DNA of 7,064 nt from an uncultured Oscillospiraceae bacterium (GCA_949093475.1 CARXAY010000066.1:1-7064), one strand, 5' to 3'; numbered from the stretch's first letter, positions 1 to 6,099 are shown. The notes: a model not told the origin generated them from the letters alone. A program made the numbers and translations.

Positions 1-64
1 CCTTGGTGGGACGCTTGAAATCCTTGGCCACTTCGTGAACGCGGTATTTGTTGTCGATACTCAA
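1..64 (-). CDS. infB: Translation initiation factor IF-2, N-terminal fragment (partial)
   Basis: Only the first 21 codons are in the window; the gene runs off the left edge. With a TTG start the translation reads MSIDNKYRVHEVAKDFKRPTK. The VHEVAKDF stretch matches the short helical N-terminal IF-2 module, which usually reads like V.ELAK.L. The TTG is supported by a GGAGGTG ribosome binding site at about 72-78, nine bases upstream, and by a 4-base TTGA overlap in which the TGA stops the preceding ylxQ gene. IF-2 is the GTPase that brings initiator tRNA to the 30S subunit and promotes subunit joining. Position directly after nusA-ylxR-ylxQ is the classic order in Firmicutes, which strongly supports the call. 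The GTPase domain lies outside the window. Confidence 0.93.
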   Translation of the reverse strand, partial: MSIDNKYRVHEVAKDFKRPTK

Positions 65-390
65 AGAACGACACCTCCATCTTGGTGTTGTGCCGCCGGG
101 GAGAGCAATTCCTCCAAGCGGCGGGCGAAGCCCGGGTCGGTGACGGCCACCAGAGCGCAGCTCTTGCGGCCCAACGCATACCCAAGGCGGGACTTATCGG
201 CGGGAAGGGTGTAGCAGGGGGTGTTCCCCAAATGGCGGCGCACCTTGTGGTTGGTGTTTTCCGCCGCGTCAGAGGCCAAGCAGACCATCCGCGCCTTTCC
301 GTGGGCCAGAGCGGTGTGGACGGGGATCTCTCCCACCTCCAACTTCTTGGCCCGCAGGGCCAGACCCAAAAGGGTGAGGAATTTATCCAT
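61..390 (-). CDS. ylxQ: YlxQ, L7Ae-family ribosomal protein (K-turn RNA-binding)
   Basis: This 109-residue protein has the L7Ae/L30e/S12e/Gadd45 fold signature. It starts LTLLGLALRAKKLEVGE (the usual motif is LGLA.RAGKL..GE), followed by a hydrophobic strand MVCLASDAAENTNHKV, which is the VLLA.DASENT.KK region that contacts kink-turn RNA. It ends with GRKSCALVAVTDPGFARRLEELL. Length is normal for bacterial YlxQ/RplGA proteins. The family binds K-turn RNAs, but its cellular role in bacteria is poorly known. The start overlaps the ylxR stop by 8 nt (ATGGATAA) and the stop overlaps the infB TTG by 4 nt, so translation is probably coupled on both sides. The usual basic G-K after RA is replaced by K-K, a small deviation. 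The family call is secure; the exact RNA target is not visible. Confidence 0.93.
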   Translation of the reverse strand: MDKFLTLLGLALRAKKLEVGEIPVHTALAHGKARMVCLASDAAENTNHKVRRHLGNTPCYTLPADKSRLGYALGRKSCALVAVTDPGFARRLEELLSPAAQHQDGGVVL

Positions 391-658
391 CTCCCGCCCC
401 CCTTTCCAGCTCCGCCTCCAGCTGGCTCAGGACTTCCGGGGGCAGGGGCGCAGAAAAGGCCCTCTCCAGCGCCTTGGACTTCACCGCCCGCTTCAGGCAG
501 GCAGGGTCGGGGCAGAGATACGCCCCACGGCCGGGCTTTTTCCCCTGCGTGTCCAGAGACACCTCCCCTTCAGGGGAACGCACCACCCGGATGAGCTGGG
601 GTTTTTCCTTCATCTGGCGGCACCCCACGCACATACGCTGGGGCTGCTTTTTGGGCAT
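383..658 (-). CDS. rnpM: YlxR / RnpM, RNase P modulator
   Basis: This is a 91-residue protein of the YlxR (DUF448) family. It contains the diagnostic RMCVGCRQMKEKPQLIRVVR start (residues 8-27) and the conserved GRGAYLC motif (43-49) followed by PDPACLKRA. In Bacillus subtilis the family member RnpM binds RNase P RNA and dampens tRNA 5' processing in vitro, and the GRGAY surface is the conserved RNA-binding part. Four cysteines at 10, 13, 49 and 54 form a CxxC plus CxxxxC pattern that could hold a metal, though this is only an inference. The start follows a full-length AAGGAGGTGA ribosome binding site six bases upstream. It lies 31 nt after nusA and overlaps ylxQ by 8 nt. The gene position alone is almost diagnostic. 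Confidence 0.94.
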   Translation of the reverse strand: MPKKQPQRMCVGCRQMKEKPQLIRVVRSPEGEVSLDTQGKKPGRGAYLCPDPACLKRAVKSKALERAFSAPLPPEVLSQLEAELERGAGDG

Positions 659-664
659 GGGGTT

Positions 665-674
665 TCACCTCCTT
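665..674 (-). promoter_or_regulatory. Near-perfect ribosome binding site of ylxR
   Basis: The minus strand reads AAGGAGGTGA, complementary over ten bases to the 3' end of bacterial 16S rRNA, with a six-base gap (AACCCC) to the ylxR ATG. It fixes that start and suggests that ylxR is reinitiated strongly after nusA rather than relying on coupling. Confidence 0.85.
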
Positions 675-689
675 ATGAACCAGCCCTCG

Positions 690-1820
690 TTACTCCTCTT
701 CCGCAGACGCTTCCTCCTGCGGTTCTTCCACGGGGGTCGACTGCGGCTTGATGTCGATCTTGAAGCCGGTGAGCTTGGCGGCCAGACGGGCGTTCTGCCC
801 CTCCCGGCCGATGGCCAGAGAGAGCTGGTCGTCGGGGACGATGACCTGACAGCTCTTGCCGTCGTCCAGCAGGGTGACGCTCACCACCGACGCGGGGGCG
901 AGGGCGGCGGAGACGTAGGCCACCGGGTCGTCGGAGTACTTGATGATGTCGATCTTCTCGCCCTTCAGCTCCTCCACGATGGTGTTCACCCGCTGGCCGC
1001 GGGTGCCCACGCACGCGCCGATGGGATCGACGTTGGGGTCGGCAGACCACACGGCGATCTTGGTGCGGCTGCCCGCCTCCCGGGCGGTGGAGCGGATCTC
1101 CACCGTGCCGTCGTAGATTTCAGGCACTTCCAGTTCAAAAAGCCGCTTCACCAGACCGGGGTGGGTGCGGGAGATGATGACCTGCGGCCCTCTGGTGGCC
1201 CGGCGGACTTCCACCACATAGACCTTCAGGCGGTCGCCCTCCTTGAAGGTCTCCCCCGCCACCTGCTCGGCGGCGGCCAGATAGGCGTCGGTGAACTCTC
1301 CGCCGCTGGTGATGCGGATGGACGCCGCGCCGTTGCGCGGGTCGATGCGGGTGACGATGCCGGTGAGGATCTCATGCTCCTTGGCGGAGAACTCGTCATA
1401 GATCATGCCCTGCTCGGCCTCCCGCATTCCCTGCACGATGACCTGACGGGCGGTCTGGGCGGCGATGCGGCCAAAGGCGCGGGTCTTGACCTCGATGCGA
1501 AGCACGTCGCCCAACTGGGCCTGAGGCAGCTTGGCCTGCGCCTCCTCTAAGGACATCTCGGTGTACGGATTGTCCACCGTCTCCACAACGTCCTTCTTGA
1601 CGTACATCTTCACCTCGGCCTTCTCCTCGTTGAAGTCCACGGTGACATTGTCGGTGATGCCCTCGTGATCCCGCTTATAGGCGGAGACCAGAGCTTGGGT
1701 GATCTTCTCCAGCATATAGCTCTTGGGGATGCCCTTTTCCTGCTCGATGAGGTTGACGGCGGCAAAAAACTCCTTGCCGTCCAGCTCGACCGACTTGGGC
1801 GCGGGTGCTTTCTTAGCCAT
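690..1820 (-). CDS. nusA: Transcription termination/antitermination factor NusA
   Basis: NusA is an RNA polymerase-binding elongation factor that promotes pausing and hairpin-dependent termination. The 376-residue protein shows the Gram-positive layout. The N-terminal RNAP-binding domain spans about 1-145, with EFFAAVNLIEQEKGI and the RAFGRIAAQTARQVI motif. An S1 domain follows at about 148-212, with GDRLKVYVVEV and GPQVIISRTHP. KH1 has the loop GACVGTRGQR (268-277) and KH2 has IGREGQNARLA (337-347). It ends in an acidic tail rich in Glu and lacks the extra C-terminal repeats of Escherichia coli NusA, as is usual in Firmicutes. It starts 18 nt after rimP behind a GAAGGAG site. All key motifs are intact. 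The leader of this operon contains a terminator-like hairpin, so autoregulation by NusA is plausible. Confidence 0.98.
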   Translation of the reverse strand: MAKKAPAPKSVELDGKEFFAAVNLIEQEKGIPKSYMLEKITQALVSAYKRDHEGITDNVTVDFNEEKAEVKMYVKKDVVETVDNPYTEMSLEEAQAKLPQAQLGDVLRIEVKTRAFGRIAAQTARQVIVQGMREAEQGMIYDEFSAKEHEILTGIVTRIDPRNGAASIRITSGGEFTDAYLAAAEQVAGETFKEGDRLKVYVVEVRRATRGPQVIISRTHPGLVKRLFELEVPEIYDGTVEIRSTAREAGSRTKIAVWSADPNVDPIGACVGTRGQRVNTIVEELKGEKIDIIKYSDDPVAYVSAALAPASVVSVTLLDDGKSCQVIVPDDQLSLAIGREGQNARLAAKLTGFKIDIKPQSTPVEEPQEEASAEEE

Positions 1821-1838
1821 GGTTGTTTTTCTCCTTCG

Positions 1839-2294
1839 TTAAAAAGTGATGTATAATCTGACTTGAGCAACGTCCTGCTTTGCCAAAGTACGCGGGCCTT
1901 CCTTCGTCTCAATGGTCACGCCGCCGTCCTCATAACCGGCCAGCGCGCCCACCAAGGTCTTTGCCCCGTCCACCGGGCGGTAGAGGCGCACCTCCACCTG
2001 CTGGCCCAGAAATCGGGCGAAATGCTCGTCCTTTCGGAGAACGCGGTCAGCGCCGGGAGAGGATACCTCCAGCACATAGCTGCCTTCAATGGGATCGACC
2101 TCGTCCAGCTTCACGTCCAGCGCGCGGCTGACCGCCTCGCAGTGGTCGATGGTCACGCCCTCCGGGCGATCCAGATACACCCGCAAGAACCATGTGCCCG
2201 CCTCTTTGACGTACTCCACATCCCAGATCTCGCAACCGTTTTCTCTGGCGATTGGCTCTGCCAGAGCCGCAACGGTATCGGTGAGCTTCGCCAT
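1839..2294 (-). CDS. rimP: Ribosome maturation factor RimP
   Basis: RimP is needed for late assembly of the 30S ribosomal subunit. The 151-residue product has the N-terminal alpha/beta domain with DHCEAVSRALD (50-60) and the family hallmark YVLEVSSPGADR (73-84), followed by the C-terminal SH3-like barrel (LGQQVEVRLY, TLVGALAGYEDGGVTI). Length is typical. In the hallmark, the usual Leu-Asp-Arg-Pro-Leu after SSPG is Ala-Asp-Arg-Val-Leu, a mild change. It is the first gene of the rimP-nusA-ylxR-ylxQ-infB operon. The start is preceded by an AAGGGGGA ribosome binding site about six bases upstream. The ATG is the first in frame after the leader hairpin. Confidence 0.97.
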   Translation of the reverse strand: MAKLTDTVAALAEPIARENGCEIWDVEYVKEAGTWFLRVYLDRPEGVTIDHCEAVSRALDVKLDEVDPIEGSYVLEVSSPGADRVLRKDEHFARFLGQQVEVRLYRPVDGAKTLVGALAGYEDGGVTIETKEGPRTLAKQDVAQVRLYITF

Positions 2295-2314
2295 TTGCTT
2301 TCCCCCTTTTCTCC

Positions 2315-2344
2315 AAAAGAAAGAGCGGGGCGAACCCCACTCTT
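2315..2344 (-). terminator. Intrinsic terminator-like hairpin in the rimP-nusA operon leader (candidate attenuator)
   Basis: On the minus strand, AAGAGTGGGG (2344-2335) and CCCCGCTCTT (2330-2321) form a 10-bp stem with one U-G wobble, closed by a TTCG tetraloop. The tail TCTTTT (2320-2315) follows at once, giving a U-rich run. It lies between the predicted transcription start (about 2366) and the rimP ATG (2294), so it cannot be the end of an upstream minus-strand gene. The wobble becomes a C-A mismatch if read from the plus strand, so the structure is tuned for minus-strand RNA. In Bacillus subtilis nusA expression is reported to be autoregulated by attenuation in its leader. The same role here is inference. 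Confidence 0.7.
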
Positions 2345-2372
2345 GTCAATACCTACTCTTTACACTGGATAT

Positions 2373-2401
2373 AGTATACCACTCCGCCCCCTGAAATGCA
2401 A
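2373..2401 (-). promoter_or_regulatory. Predicted promoter of the rimP-nusA-infB operon
   Basis: On the minus strand a TATACT -10 box (2378-2373) sits 17 bases from a weaker TTGCAT -35 (2401-2396). A and T tracts (TTTTCCAAAAAA) lie just upstream and could act as an UP element. The predicted start is about 2366, giving a leader of about 72 nt that contains the terminator-like hairpin. The -10 and spacing are good, but the -35 matches consensus at only three of six positions. Confidence 0.6.
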
Positions 2402-2478
2402 GGCTTTTTTGGAAAACCCTTCTGTGTCGGGAAGAATTTTCTATTTACAGCGCGACAGAGCGGCGGCGGCGCTCCTTC

Positions 2479-2507
2479 TTGCATATAAACCCAGTATATG
2501 GTACAAT
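2479..2507 (+). promoter_or_regulatory. Predicted promoter of the SLH surface protein gene
   Basis: TTGCAT (2479-2484) and TACAAT (2502-2507) are separated by exactly 17 bases. TGG just before the -10 makes it an extended -10 element. Transcription should begin near 2514, leaving about 29 nt of leader that holds an AGGAG ribosome binding site (2530-2534) eight bases before the ATG at 2543. No operator or leader structure is evident. Confidence 0.7.
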
Positions 2508-2542
2508 GGCCGCACAATACCTCTTAGAGAGGAGATGGAAAC

Positions 2543-5245
2543 ATGAGGCCGAAAAGAATAATGGGCCTGCTCCTTGCGTTGGTCGTGCTTGGCGGACTGG
2601 CTCTTCCAGTGCGGGCGGAGGAGCAACGCTATTGCGACATCGAAGGCCATTACGCCGCCGAAGCTATTGAGACTTGGAGCGGCCGCGGTGTGCTTCAGGG
2701 CTGCGGGGACGGCACCTTTCGACCCGACGGGGTCATCACCCGGGGAGAGTTGGCCGCCGTCCTGAACCGGGTCATGGGCTATCAGGACGCGGCGGAGAAC
2801 ACCTTTGCCGACCTGCGCCCAGACCAGTGGTACACCGATCACCTTCTCCGTCTGGCCCGGCAAGGCATTTTCAGAGGGGACGAGGCCGGGAGGATAAATC
2901 CGGAGGCCCCTATCACGCGGCAGGAGGCCTTTGTGGCGCTGGCCCGCTCGCTGGCTCTGGGCGAGAGCGATAAACCCTCCGGCTTTGCCGATGACGGAGA
3001 TATCCCGGACTGGGCCAGAGGATATGTGTCCGCCATGAAGGAGGCGGGATATATTTATGGCGGACAAGATGGAAATATCCGCCCCAATGCGCTCATTACC
3101 CGGGCCGAGGTCGTCACGATCTTGGATCGGATGGCGGCGGGCTTTATCCACGCCGACGGAACCTATTCCGAGGACTGTAGCGGCAATCTCTTTGTCAACG
3201 CCAAGGACGTAATACTGAAGGATATGTGCATAGAGGGCGACCTTGTCATCACCGACGGTGTGGGCGACGGGGACGTGACTCTGGACAAAGTCGTGGTGGA
3301 GGGAAACATTATTCTCCGGGGCTGCGGGGAGAACTCCTTCCACATTCTCCCCGGCTGTGAGGTAAAGGACATTATCGTCACCAAGAACACTGGGGGCATG
3401 ATCCGGCTGGTCAATTCCTCAGGCCGCACCATTCCCATGGTCTACATCAACGACGGCCAGACCGGCGTGGTCTTAGACGGTGACGCGCTGGGCAGCGTGA
3501 TCGTCAACTGTGAGACCCATGTGGTCATCAGAAGCAAGACGGTTCAGACGGTATCCATAGCCGCCGACGCAAAGGTGACAGTGGAAAAAGACGCCTCTAT
3601 CTCCCGTGTGGAGGTGGGCAAAACGGCGCAGAATGCCTCCCTCACCATCAACGGGAAGGTAGGCATGCTGGTCAACGACGCCAAGATCAAGGTGGAGGAA
3701 AACAACTCCTCTGTTGGAGGAAGCTCCGCCGGCGGCGCAGGCGGAGGCTCGTCTACGCCCACGCCGCCCTCGGTCACCGAGATCGCCGAAGTGAGACTTC
3801 AGCTTTTGCCCCCCTCCTTTGGAGGCATCCCCGATACCGCCGACGTGCTGGGTGCGGGTTATACCGCCCAGACCCAGTGGTTCAACGCCGACGGCTCCTC
3901 GCCCAGTTATCTCTGGAAACCCGCCGACAGCGACGCCAAGGACGCCTTTACCGCCGACCAGTCCTATCAGGCTGTGATCACTTTGAGCCCCGTGAGCGGC
4001 TATGCGTTTGCCGAGAATTTGGCGGTGTGCATCACCGACGGGAAGGACTCCCCCACCACCTGTCCACCCACAAGGGTGGATACGCGCGGCGATGACCGCG
4101 TGGTGACCATGGTGTATAACAAGACCGAATCTCGCGACCCGGTGAGCGCGGTGGCTGTGGTTGCGCCGGCGGCGGTTGGCATGGGTGGGACGGTTCAGCT
4201 TCAGGTGTCCTATCTCAACAACCGTCTGACAGATCCGGACACCTTTGCGTACCAGTGGTATCGGTGTGATAACGCCGAAGGCGGCGGCAAGACCCCCATT
4301 CCGGAGGCCGCCTCTCAGGAATACACCGTCCCCGCCGGGGACACTTTGAAGGCGGGGAAGCTCTATTATTGCTGTGAGATCACCGTTTTGGGAAAGGGCT
4401 ATCTCTCCCCGGTGAAGGAGGTCGAGGTGAGTGACGCTCTGGATGTCGCCGCCGTTCCCACCCCCATCATCGGAGAAAACCCGGTGGTGCAGAGCAATGG
4501 GAGATGGTTGGAGGTGGCCATGGAAAACCTCCTGCGGCACAAAGACGTGAGCTACAGCGTCAGCGTTTCCGCTCAGGTGAAAAGGCTGGACGGCACACCG
4601 CTGATCCGCACGGGGATTCTGGACGCCGCCTTTGATCCCGACGATATTCAAGAGGATGGAAGCGCCCACTGCACGGTGGATCTGGTGAATCTTGCCGGCG
4701 GGTATATTTCCACGCTGATGGAACAGGATATGGCTTTCTGCTACGATTTTGCGCTGAAGGAGCTTACCATAACGGTAACGCCCCGGCTCAGAGGAAAGAC
4801 ACTGGCCGATATCACCCAAACCAAAGTCTTTGACCTTGGTGAAAAAGGAAACTTCTATGTCCACGACTACAAGACCTCTGACGACGCATGGCAGGGCCCG
4901 CCCCGTAGTATGCAGCTGGTGATCCAGAGCGCAGGAGGCAGCCCGCTGGGAAGGTTTGTGGATCAGAACGCCCCCAACGCCGAGGCTGTGCCCATCGAAA
5001 AATACCAGCATGCAGACATCATCTTTGGCCGGAAAAACGGCCAGTGGATGGACGGATATTATCAGACGGACTGGAGCGGAGAGGTCTTTATCTGGGACAG
5101 TTGGCTGACAGGTCTGGAAAGCGGAGACTCCCGCTCGGAGGTGCGGTGTGCGTTTTACGCGGACAACGCACCCGACGGCGGCATGAATGTCTATTATATC
5201 AAGTTTGTGGGCAGCAATATCCTATTCGACATGGAAAACAACTAA
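2543..5245 (+). CDS. Secreted surface protein with three SLH domains, beta-helix and Ig-like modules
   Basis: The 900-residue product starts with a signal peptide (basic MRPKR, a hydrophobic run to about residue 22, likely cut after VRA at 25). Three SLH domains follow, at about 30-78, 88-137 and 148-197, with motifs TRGE (66-69), TRQE (125-128) and canonical ITRAE (186-190). SLH domains usually bind pyruvylated secondary wall polymers, so the protein is probably anchored to the cell wall by its N-terminus. Residues 205-385 alternate short hydrophobic strands with Gly/Asp/Asn turns, as in a right-handed beta-helix. A Gly/Ser/Thr/Pro linker covers 386-410. Two beta-rich, Ig-like modules follow at about 411-528 and 533-630 (the second with FAYQWYRC and LYYCCEITV). 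Residues 636-900 match nothing I recognise and are rich in aromatics. The mature part has 15 cysteines, many for a Firmicute exoprotein. It appears monocistronic. Ligand and function are unknown; no catalytic motif was seen. Confidence 0.92.
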   Translation: MRPKRIMGLLLALVVLGGLALPVRAEEQRYCDIEGHYAAEAIETWSGRGVLQGCGDGTFRPDGVITRGELAAVLNRVMGYQDAAENTFADLRPDQWYTDHLLRLARQGIFRGDEAGRINPEAPITRQEAFVALARSLALGESDKPSGFADDGDIPDWARGYVSAMKEAGYIYGGQDGNIRPNALITRAEVVTILDRMAAGFIHADGTYSEDCSGNLFVNAKDVILKDMCIEGDLVITDGVGDGDVTLDKVVVEGNIILRGCGENSFHILPGCEVKDIIVTKNTGGMIRLVNSSGRTIPMVYINDGQTGVVLDGDALGSVIVNCETHVVIRSKTVQTVSIAADAKVTVEKDASISRVEVGKTAQNASLTINGKVGMLVNDAKIKVEENNSSVGGSSAGGAGGGSSTPTPPSVTEIAEVRLQLLPPSFGGIPDTADVLGAGYTAQTQWFNADGSSPSYLWKPADSDAKDAFTADQSYQAVITLSPVSGYAFAENLAVCITDGKDSPTTCPPTRVDTRGDDRVVTMVYNKTESRDPVSAVAVVAPAAVGMGGTVQLQVSYLNNRLTDPDTFAYQWYRCDNAEGGGKTPIPEAASQEYTVPAGDTLKAGKLYYCCEITVLGKGYLSPVKEVEVSDALDVAAVPTPIIGENPVVQSNGRWLEVAMENLLRHKDVSYSVSVSAQVKRLDGTPLIRTGILDAAFDPDDIQEDGSAHCTVDLVNLAGGYISTLMEQDMAFCYDFALKELTITVTPRLRGKTLADITQTKVFDLGEKGNFYVHDYKTSDDAWQGPPRSMQLVIQSAGGSPLGRFVDQNAPNAEAVPIEKYQHADIIFGRKNGQWMDGYYQTDWSGEVFIWDSWLTGLESGDSRSEVRCAFYADNAPDGGMNVYYIKFVGSNILFDMENN

Positions 5246-5260
5246 GCGCTGCAATCAAGA

Positions 5261-5307
5261 GCGGACAGGGCCTGCGTCGGATGATTTCCGACACAGGCCC
5301 TGTCCGC
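5261..5307. terminator. Bidirectional intrinsic terminator between the SLH gene and pyrE
   Basis: Two 20-base arms (5261-5280 and 5288-5307) flank a 7-base loop (ATGATTT) and pair at 19 of 20 positions. The exception is 5275 with 5293. It is a C-A mismatch in plus-strand RNA but a G-U pair in minus-strand RNA. On the plus strand the tail after the stem is TTGTCTGTTCTATTCT. On the minus strand it is TCTTGATTG. The stem begins 15 nt after the SLH stop and 31 nt after the pyrE stop, so it can serve both convergent genes. Confidence 0.88.
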
Positions 5308-5338
5308 TTGTCTGTTCTATTCTCCCGTGCCTCCGGGC

Positions 5339-6022
5339 TTATCTGCTGCCCCTTCCCCCATACTGGGCCAGATAGGCGTCAATCTGGGCGGAGCGGCGGT
5401 CATCCACCACCACTTCCCCGTCGATCTCCCGGTTCAAAAGGAAGCTCTGGATGTCCCGGATAGTAACGATGGGATGGACGGCGATGCCGTACTCCCGGCG
5501 CAGCTCATCCAGCGTACTCTCCTCCCCCGTTCCCCGCTCCATGCGGTCGGCGGAGACGAACAGATGGGTCACCTTCACCTGCTTGCCCAGCGCGTCAAAG
5601 AAGGCCAGCGTCTCCCGCACGGCGGTGCCCGCCGTCACCACATCCTCGATGATGGCGACCCGGTCGCCGTCTTTGACCTGATAGCCCACCAGACTGCCCC
5701 CCTCGCCGTGGTCTTTGGCCTCCTTGCGGTTGAAGCAGTAGGGCAGGTCGCGGTCATAATTCCGGGCCAGAGAGGCCGCCGCCGTCACCACCAGCGGGAT
5801 GCCCTTATAGGCCGGGCCAAAGAGGCAGTCGATGCCGTCGGGGGCGTTGGCCTGAACGCAGGCGGCGTAATAGTCCCCCAGTCGGGCGGCCTGCGCGCCG
5901 GTCTTGTAGTTCCCCGTGTTGATGAAATAGGGGGTCTTGCGCCCCGATTTGGTGGTAAAGTCCCCGAAGTTCAGCACCCCGGAGCGCACCATAAACGTGA
6001 TGAAATCCTCTTTGTAGCCCAT
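5339..6022 (-). CDS. pyrE: Orotate phosphoribosyltransferase
   Basis: PyrE joins orotate to PRPP to make orotidine 5'-monophosphate, the fifth step of de novo pyrimidine synthesis. The 227-residue protein carries the family motifs: FTTKSGRKTPYF (22-33, orotate/PRPP side), FGPAYKGIPL (68-77), the mobile catalytic loop NRKEAKDHGEGG (98-109), and the PRPP-binding motif IIEDVVTAGTAVRE (124-137). The acidic pair in that motif is Glu-Asp instead of the Asp-Asp of Escherichia coli, a variation also seen in other OPRTs. The ATG follows an AGGAGG site seven bases upstream. It is transcribed away from uvrB and is not adjacent to other pyr genes in this window. The predicted leader is only about 20 nt, so there is no room for a PyrR attenuator. 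Control must act at initiation or elsewhere. Confidence 0.97.
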   Translation of the reverse strand: MGYKEDFITFMVRSGVLNFGDFTTKSGRKTPYFINTGNYKTGAQAARLGDYYAACVQANAPDGIDCLFGPAYKGIPLVVTAAASLARNYDRDLPYCFNRKEAKDHGEGGSLVGYQVKDGDRVAIIEDVVTAGTAVRETLAFFDALGKQVKVTHLFVSADRMERGTGEESTLDELRREYGIAVHPIVTIRDIQSFLLNREIDGEVVVDDRRSAQIDAYLAQYGGRGSR

Positions 6023-6048
6023 GTGGTCTCCTCCTCGCGATTTTCTCT

Positions 6049-6077
6049 ATCATAACGGAAAGAAAGGGGCTTGTCAA
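6049..6077 (-). promoter_or_regulatory. Predicted pyrE promoter
   Basis: On the minus strand a perfect TTGACA -35 (6077-6072) lies 17 bases from TATGAT (6054-6049), five of six matches to the -10 consensus. The predicted start is near 6042. The -35 occupies the same bases as the -35 of the divergent uvrB promoter (shifted by one). Confidence 0.85.
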
Positions 6078-6099
6078 CGGCTGCCTCTTATGCTAAAAT
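6071..6099 (+). promoter_or_regulatory. Predicted uvrB promoter
   Basis: TTGTCA (6071-6076) and TAAAAT (6094-6099) are 17 bases apart, and TGC before the -10 makes it an extended -10 promoter. Each hexamer differs from the sigma-A consensus at one position. The predicted start is near 6106, inside the LexA-type operator. The -35 overlaps the pyrE -35 by five bases. Confidence 0.85.

Noticed and set aside
474..1550. 358-codon open frame on the plus strand opposite nusA and ylxR
   Set aside because: It lies antisense to two certain genes, has low-complexity composition typical of GC-rich shadow frames, and has no recognisable domain.
2344..2349. Perfect TTGACA on the minus strand as a -35 box for rimP
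   Set aside because: No -10-like hexamer lies 15-19 bases downstream; the hairpin occupies that place. The TATACT promoter further upstream fits better.
2343..2375. Possible plus-strand promoter from TTGTCA or TTTACA with TATAGT
   Set aside because: Spacings are 21 and 5 bases, outside the working range, and the SLH gene has a better promoter at 2479-2507.
2402..2478. Stretch between the divergent rimP and SLH promoters with a CGG-triplet run
   Set aside because: Only a short 5-bp inverted repeat and a CGG run are visible; no convincing operator, riboswitch or small gene could be supported.
3473..5011. 512-codon open frame on the minus strand opposite the SLH gene
   Set aside because: It is His/Gly/Arg-rich shadow sequence antisense to a gene with clear domains, a signal peptide, promoter and ribosome binding site.
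5320..5336. Small CCCG/CGGG inverted repeat just past the pyrE stop
   Set aside because: A four-base stem without U-tract is too weak next to the 20-base hairpin at 5261-5307.
5327..6055. 242-codon open frame on the plus strand opposite pyrE
   Set aside because: pyrE on the minus strand has every family motif; this frame begins past the terminator without promoter or family match.
6090..6095. TATGCT as an alternative uvrB -10 box
   Set aside because: It is only 13 bases from the TTGTCA -35, whereas TAAAAT with extended TGC has the ideal 17.
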